A stretch of DNA of 64,000 nt from NCBI RefSeq assembly GCF_000422485.1, contig NZ_KE383848.1, positions 158,118-222,117 on the forward strand, given 5' to 3'. A model generated the notes under the pieces. That model was not told the origin of the DNA. It searched no databases and saw only the letters and a program-made list of their open reading frames with translations. Made by a program: the position numbers and the translations under genes. This stretch comes from Paenibacillus pasadenensis DSM 19293. Its GTDB lineage: Bacteria; Bacillota; Bacilli; Paenibacillales; Paenibacillaceae. Every line of letters begins with the position of its first letter. Position 1 is the stretch's first letter. Positions 60,759 to 64,000 of the stretch are shown here, piece after piece.

Positions 60759-60788
60759 AGAATACTTCATCGGCCGCTGGACTGTCAA
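60759..60788 (-). promoter_or_regulatory. Sigma-A promoter of the riboswitch-controlled gene
   Basis: Minus strand TTGACA (60783-60788), 18 bases, TATTCT (60759-60764), about 30 bases before the aptamer; the leader to the ATG is about 147 bases. Confidence 0.8.
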
Positions 60789-60914
60789 GGGAGTGTGAGG
60801 TAAGCTGACGCCGCTCCGCGGCCGCTCGCCGATCTTTTTCCAGCTTCATGAACGGCCGATCCGGTTAAAGACGATCAACAACCAAAATCGACTCCAGACA
60901 GGGGGAATCGCTCC

Positions 60915-61076
60915 ATGCCGTTTCTGGCCGTTCTGCTCATTCTCGTCGGACTGTTCTTCGGCATCGGCGGGCTGTTCGACTTGTTCGTCGGCACGCTGAA
61001 GCTCGTCTTTTATGTCATCGCGATCCTGTTCCTCGGCGGCGGCATCATGATGCTGCTGCGCAAAATCCGCAACTGA
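60915..61076 (+). CDS. 53-residue two-helix membrane protein
   Basis: MPFLAVLLILVGLFFGIGGL begins a first membrane helix; the second runs LKLVFYVIAILFLGGGIMML and the protein ends LRKIRN. GGGGGA lies about ten bases upstream of the ATG and a terminator follows the stop, so a real small gene is likely. Similar tiny Gly-rich membrane proteins are common in Paenibacillus; function unknown. Confidence 0.7.
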   Translation: MPFLAVLLILVGLFFGIGGLFDLFVGTLKLVFYVIAILFLGGGIMMLLRKIRN

Positions 61077-61114
61077 TCCCGGGCCGTCCCCTGCAGCGGG
61101 ACGGGCGGACAGAG

Positions 61115-61155
61115 AGCTTTCTTCGCCGCATGAGACGGCGAGGGAGGCTTTTTTT
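61115..61155 (+). terminator. Intrinsic terminator of the small membrane protein gene
   Basis: AGCTTTCTTCGCCG (61115-61128) pairs, with three G-U pairs in the RNA, with CGGCGAGGGAGGCT (61136-61149), then a run of Ts. A second short hairpin, CCGTCCC/GGGACGG, lies just upstream (61084-61104). Confidence 0.82.
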
Positions 61156-61243
61156 CGTTTCCAGGACGATCCAATCTATCCATCTCTAAATCCGCGATGA
61201 TAGAATAGGAGGGAAGATGGTAGACGAGAGGAGCCGATCCTAG

Positions 61244-62509
61244 ATGAATAGCAAGAGACAAGCCGCTTGGGCGGCGAAGCTGGGCCTCGCGGCCCTGCTG
61301 CTGGCCGCTCCCGGCGTCGCCGGAGCCGCCGCGGCGTCGGCCGCGCCGCCGGCTGCTGCCGCGGAGTTCCAGCTGGTGGCGCTGGGAGATTCCATTACGG
61401 CCGGATTCGAGCCGAACGTCGATTATGCGAAGCAGCAGCCGTACGGCTATGCGGACCGCCTGTACGAGCAGTCGCTGCTTCACGGCCGCGCTTCGTTGGC
61501 CAACTACGGCCTGGTCGGCTTGAAGTCCGAAGGGCTGAAAGCGTTCGCCCAAGCGGTGGCCGCAGGCCAGCCGATCGCCGGAGAGGCGATTCAGAGCGGG
61601 CTGCCGGACTATCGCGCGGACGAGTTCGGACAGAAGGCGTCCGAGATCCGGGCCGAGCTGGCCGGCGCCGACGCGGTCGCGGTGACGATCGGCGGCAACG
61701 ACGTCTCCTCGCTGCTGAACGATGCCGCCTCGATGACGGATGAGGCGCTCGAGGCCAAGGTCGCCGAGCTGCTGGGACAGTACAGCCTCAACGTCTCGGC
61801 TTCGATCGACGCGCTGCTGTCGGTCAACCCGTCGCTGCGCCTCTACATCGCGGATCAATACCAGCCGGTGCCGATGCTGGCGGGCAAGGATCTGTACGCC
61901 AAGCTGAACAAGGCGACGGCCGCGTTCACGGCCAACCTCGACGCGCTGGCCGCCGGCTACAAGGCCAAGGGCGCGAATGTGACGGCGGTGCATGTCGCGG
62001 ACGACTTCGCCGGCCGCGAAGGCATGCTTACGCATATGGTGTCCGCGCGCGACTTCCATCCGACGCAGGCGGGCTACGCCGTCATCGCCGGGGAGTTCGG
62101 CCGCGCGGTGTGGGGCTCCTATACGGAGCTTGCCGCTCCGGCAGCCGGCTCGCCGATGAGCATCTACGTCTCCGGCAAGGCGCTGAACACGCCGTACAAG
62201 CCGGTGCTCAAGCAAAGCGTCAACTATGTCGCCATCCAGGACATCGTGAACGCCGTCGGCGCGACGACGGCATGGGATGCCAAGACGTCGACCGCCAACA
62301 TCAAGTACGGCTCCCGCACGGTCGGCGTGAAGATCGGATCGCCGACGGTGACCGTGGACGGCGCGCCGGTCAAGGTAAGCTCTCCGGCCTACATGCAGAA
62401 GGTCGGCGCCGAAGGCAAGACCTATGTGCCGCTGGCGACCGTCGCCCAGGGACTCGGCTTCTCGGTCGTCTACAGCCCGAAGCTGAAGACGGTGTTCATC
62501 AATCCTTAA
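61244..62509 (+). CDS. Secreted GDSL/SGNH hydrolase with copper-amine-oxidase-type stalk domain
   Basis: 421 residues. Ala-rich signal peptide (about 1-35). SGNH hydrolase: block I LGDSITAGF with S50, block II Gly (NYGLVGLKSEGL), block III IGGNDVSS with N152, and block V with H272 in RDFHPTQAGY. This class deacylates lipids, esters or acylated glycans. From about 310 a copper amine oxidase N-terminal-like stalk repeat (VNYVAIQDIVNAVGATTAWD, TYVPLATVAQGLGFSVVY) probably binds the cell surface. An extended -10 TGATAGAAT lies at 61198-61206 and GAGGAG before the ATG. Confidence 0.9.
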   Translation: MNSKRQAAWAAKLGLAALLLAAPGVAGAAAASAAPPAAAAEFQLVALGDSITAGFEPNVDYAKQQPYGYADRLYEQSLLHGRASLANYGLVGLKSEGLKAFAQAVAAGQPIAGEAIQSGLPDYRADEFGQKASEIRAELAGADAVAVTIGGNDVSSLLNDAASMTDEALEAKVAELLGQYSLNVSASIDALLSVNPSLRLYIADQYQPVPMLAGKDLYAKLNKATAAFTANLDALAAGYKAKGANVTAVHVADDFAGREGMLTHMVSARDFHPTQAGYAVIAGEFGRAVWGSYTELAAPAAGSPMSIYVSGKALNTPYKPVLKQSVNYVAIQDIVNAVGATTAWDAKTSTANIKYGSRTVGVKIGSPTVTVDGAPVKVSSPAYMQKVGAEGKTYVPLATVAQGLGFSVVYSPKLKTVFINP

Positions 62510-62539
62510 GCGGCGGATCGCCATGATCGCCGGAACGTG

Positions 62540-62589
62540 AAGTCCGCCCCGCTTTTCCTGGCTGAAGGAGAGGAGGGGCGGACTTTTTG
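62540..62589 (+). terminator. Intrinsic terminator of the GDSL hydrolase gene
   Basis: AAGTCCGCCCC (62540-62550) pairs with GGGGCGGACTT (62576-62586), then TTT. Confidence 0.88.
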
Positions 62590-62667
62590 GCCGTCCTGAT
62601 CCGATTCATGCCGTCCGTCGTTGTCCATCAGGAAGAGAAGCTTGCCGAAAGAAAGGGGTGCAGCAAA

Positions 62668-63927
62668 ATGCGCGGACGCGTAAAGGGGATGCTCGCGGCA
62701 TGGCGACGGCGGCATGGGCGGAAGCTCGCCTGGCTCCATTCGTGGAACGGCTGGCTCGTGCTGCTGCTCGCGCTGTCGGGCTTGATGCTGCTTGGAGGCT
62801 GGTGGAGGGGCGTGCTCGGCGAGGGCCGGGTCTGGCTCAAGGGAGCCCATATCGGACTTGGACTCGCGCTGCTGCTGCCGATCACCGGCTACATCCTGCT
62901 GCTGCCGAAGCACTGGAGGCAGCTGCGCGGCAAGCCGGGGCAGCGGGCCAACGTCGCGCTCGTGCTGGCGCTGCTCGCCGGCTGGATCGGATCCGGCCTC
63001 GCGCTGTGGGCGCATCGCCTGCTCGGTCCGGGCTGGGCCAATCCCGCCCTGCTCGTCCATGACGCGCTCACCTGGATCGGCCTGCCGTACATCGCGTACC
63101 ATTCCATCACGCGGCTCAAGTGGCTCAAGGAGCCGGCCCGCCGCACGGTGAAGCCGCCCGAGAGCAGCTCGGCCGGCCGCGGCGGGCTGCATCCGGCCGC
63201 CGCGCCATCGCCGCTGCTGACCCGGCGGGCCTTCCTGCGCGCGGCGATCGGCGCGGGACTGGCCGTCGCCGCAGGGCCGTCGTTCCTGCAATGGGCCGGC
63301 CGCGCGCTCGGCTCCATGGGCGGCAGCTCGGCGGGCGAGCTTGCCCGGCAAGACGGCAATCGGCTGCTGCCGGCGCCGGAGCCGCAGCCGGGCTCGATTC
63401 CTTTGCCCGGAGGCGGGGCGAAGGGGACTTTCCGCGTCTATACCGTGACGCCGCTGCCGACGTTCACCAACGCGGACTGGTCGTTCCGCATCGACGGCCT
63501 CGTCGACCGGCCGGAGAGCTGGACATGGGAGCAGTTCGTGCGGCTGCCGCGCGACGTGCAGGTCAGCGACTTCCACTGCGTGACGGGCTGGTCGGTCTAC
63601 TCCAACACCTGGGAAGGCATCCCGCTGCGGAGGCTGCTGGAGCAGGCGGGCGTGCGGAGCGGAGCGCGGACGGTGAAGCTCTACTCCGGCGACGGCGTCT
63701 ACGCCGACTCGCTGACGCTGGAGCAGGCGATGGAGGAGGACGTGCTCGTCGCCGTGCTGCATGACGGACAGGCGATCCCGAGCCCGCTCGGCGGCCCCGT
63801 GCGGCTCGTCGTGCCGCGCATGTACGCCTACAAGTCGGTCAAATGGCTGAGCCGGATCGAGCTCATCTCCGGCGAGCATACCGGCTACTGGGAGGAGCGC
63901 GGCTACAGCAAGGACGCCTGGGTGTGA
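62668..63927 (+). CDS. Molybdopterin oxidoreductase fused to a b561-like membrane domain
   Basis: 419 residues. Four or five N-terminal membrane spans (about 25-150) hold histidines H24, H61, H131 and H145 suited to bind heme b. A TRRAFLRAAIGAGLAVAAG segment (185-203) resembles a twin-arginine signal-anchor before the soluble sulfite-oxidase/YedY-like domain (about 250-410), in which C304 of DFHCVTGWSVYSNTWEG is the molybdenum ligand. So a YedY-like catalytic unit and a YedZ-like heme anchor appear in one chain. Role is probably a periplasmic-face reductase; the substrate is unknown. ATG at 62668, AAAGGGG upstream. Confidence 0.87.
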   Translation: MRGRVKGMLAAWRRRHGRKLAWLHSWNGWLVLLLALSGLMLLGGWWRGVLGEGRVWLKGAHIGLGLALLLPITGYILLLPKHWRQLRGKPGQRANVALVLALLAGWIGSGLALWAHRLLGPGWANPALLVHDALTWIGLPYIAYHSITRLKWLKEPARRTVKPPESSSAGRGGLHPAAAPSPLLTRRAFLRAAIGAGLAVAAGPSFLQWAGRALGSMGGSSAGELARQDGNRLLPAPEPQPGSIPLPGGGAKGTFRVYTVTPLPTFTNADWSFRIDGLVDRPESWTWEQFVRLPRDVQVSDFHCVTGWSVYSNTWEGIPLRRLLEQAGVRSGARTVKLYSGDGVYADSLTLEQAMEEDVLVAVLHDGQAIPSPLGGPVRLVVPRMYAYKSVKWLSRIELISGEHTGYWEERGYSKDAWV

Positions 63928-63951
63928 AAAAAGCCTTCCCGAAGGGAAGGC
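63927..63951 (-). terminator. Terminator hairpin at the window edge
   Basis: AAAAAA (63927-63932), GCCTTCCC (63933-63940), loop GAA, GGGAAGGC (63944-63951). The T-run is on the minus strand, so it probably ends a minus-strand gene lying beyond 64000; for the oxidoreductase it would be only a stem. Confidence 0.6.
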
Positions 63952-64000
63952 TCGATGCGCGAAGAATGAGGGCTCTTCGAGGAGGTCAGCGCTTCGTGGA

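Overview
The window looks like chromosomal DNA of a high-GC member of the Paenibacillaceae (Paenibacillus/Cohnella-like). The basis is Gram-positive Shine-Dalgarno sites (AAGGAGG class), sigma-A and extended -10 promoters, an S-layer-homology (SLH) protein beside a glycan ligase, a YesM/YesN two-component pair, OhrR, CcdC and YflT-like proteins, and a glutaminyl-tRNA synthetase of the kind known from Paenibacillus. Most of the DNA is very GC-rich (43 of 60 bases G/C in 37441-37500, counted by hand). One block, about 20860-28930, is strikingly AT-rich (13 of 60 in 22321-22380) and is probably imported. No rRNA, tRNA, CRISPR array, transposase or phage gene was seen.

Layout. 1-16.4 kb is housekeeping and stress: a lactate/malate-dehydrogenase-family gene, rpiA with a MurG paralogue, cardiolipin synthase, a two-gene operon of a B12-binding protein carrying the CarH-type photoreceptor motif W-x9-EH and a hybrid histidine kinase, a YflT-like stress protein, an RsiV-like secreted protein, a PfpI protein, ccdC, bioB under a BirA-type operator, an ohrR-gpx pair and glnS. 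16.4-41.7 kb is a surface-glycan locus: an SLH protein with a translated-looking leader, a WsfB-like O-antigen ligase, the AT-rich cassette (DUF2142 protein, Wzm/Wzt ABC exporter, glycosyltransferases, polyprenyl-phosphate sugar synthase, frameshifted DUF2304, SMR-type flippase), rmlACBD for dTDP-L-rhamnose, then after an insert (GT-C protein, AraC regulator, GH30 and GH1 glucosidases) two further glycosyltransferases and a WsfP-like initiating sugar-phosphate transferase. Together these can build, export and ligate a rhamnose-containing glycan onto a cell-surface acceptor, most plausibly the SLH protein.

41.8-45 kb holds a protein-kinase-fold gene, a DsbA-like protein, a small membrane protein and a DUF72 protein. 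45-56 kb is a beta-mannan oligosaccharide utilisation locus: LacI regulator-YesM-YesN in one operon, then two ABC permeases, a GH113 beta-mannanase, a cellobiose 2-epimerase-like enzyme and the lipoprotein binding protein. A GCTAACAAA-type motif precedes all three transcription units and is a candidate operator.

56-64 kb holds a probable type I toxin with a convergent antisense RNA, an aldo/keto reductase, an Rrf2 regulator with a palindromic operator over a consensus promoter, thioredoxin, DoxX, an amidohydrolase under a purine (guanine-type) riboswitch, a 53-residue membrane protein, a GDSL hydrolase with a stalk domain, and a b561-like/molybdopterin oxidoreductase fusion. Long, clean intrinsic terminators separate most units. 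Several GC-rich genes carry Gly/Ala/Pro/Ser-rich insertions inside otherwise conserved folds.
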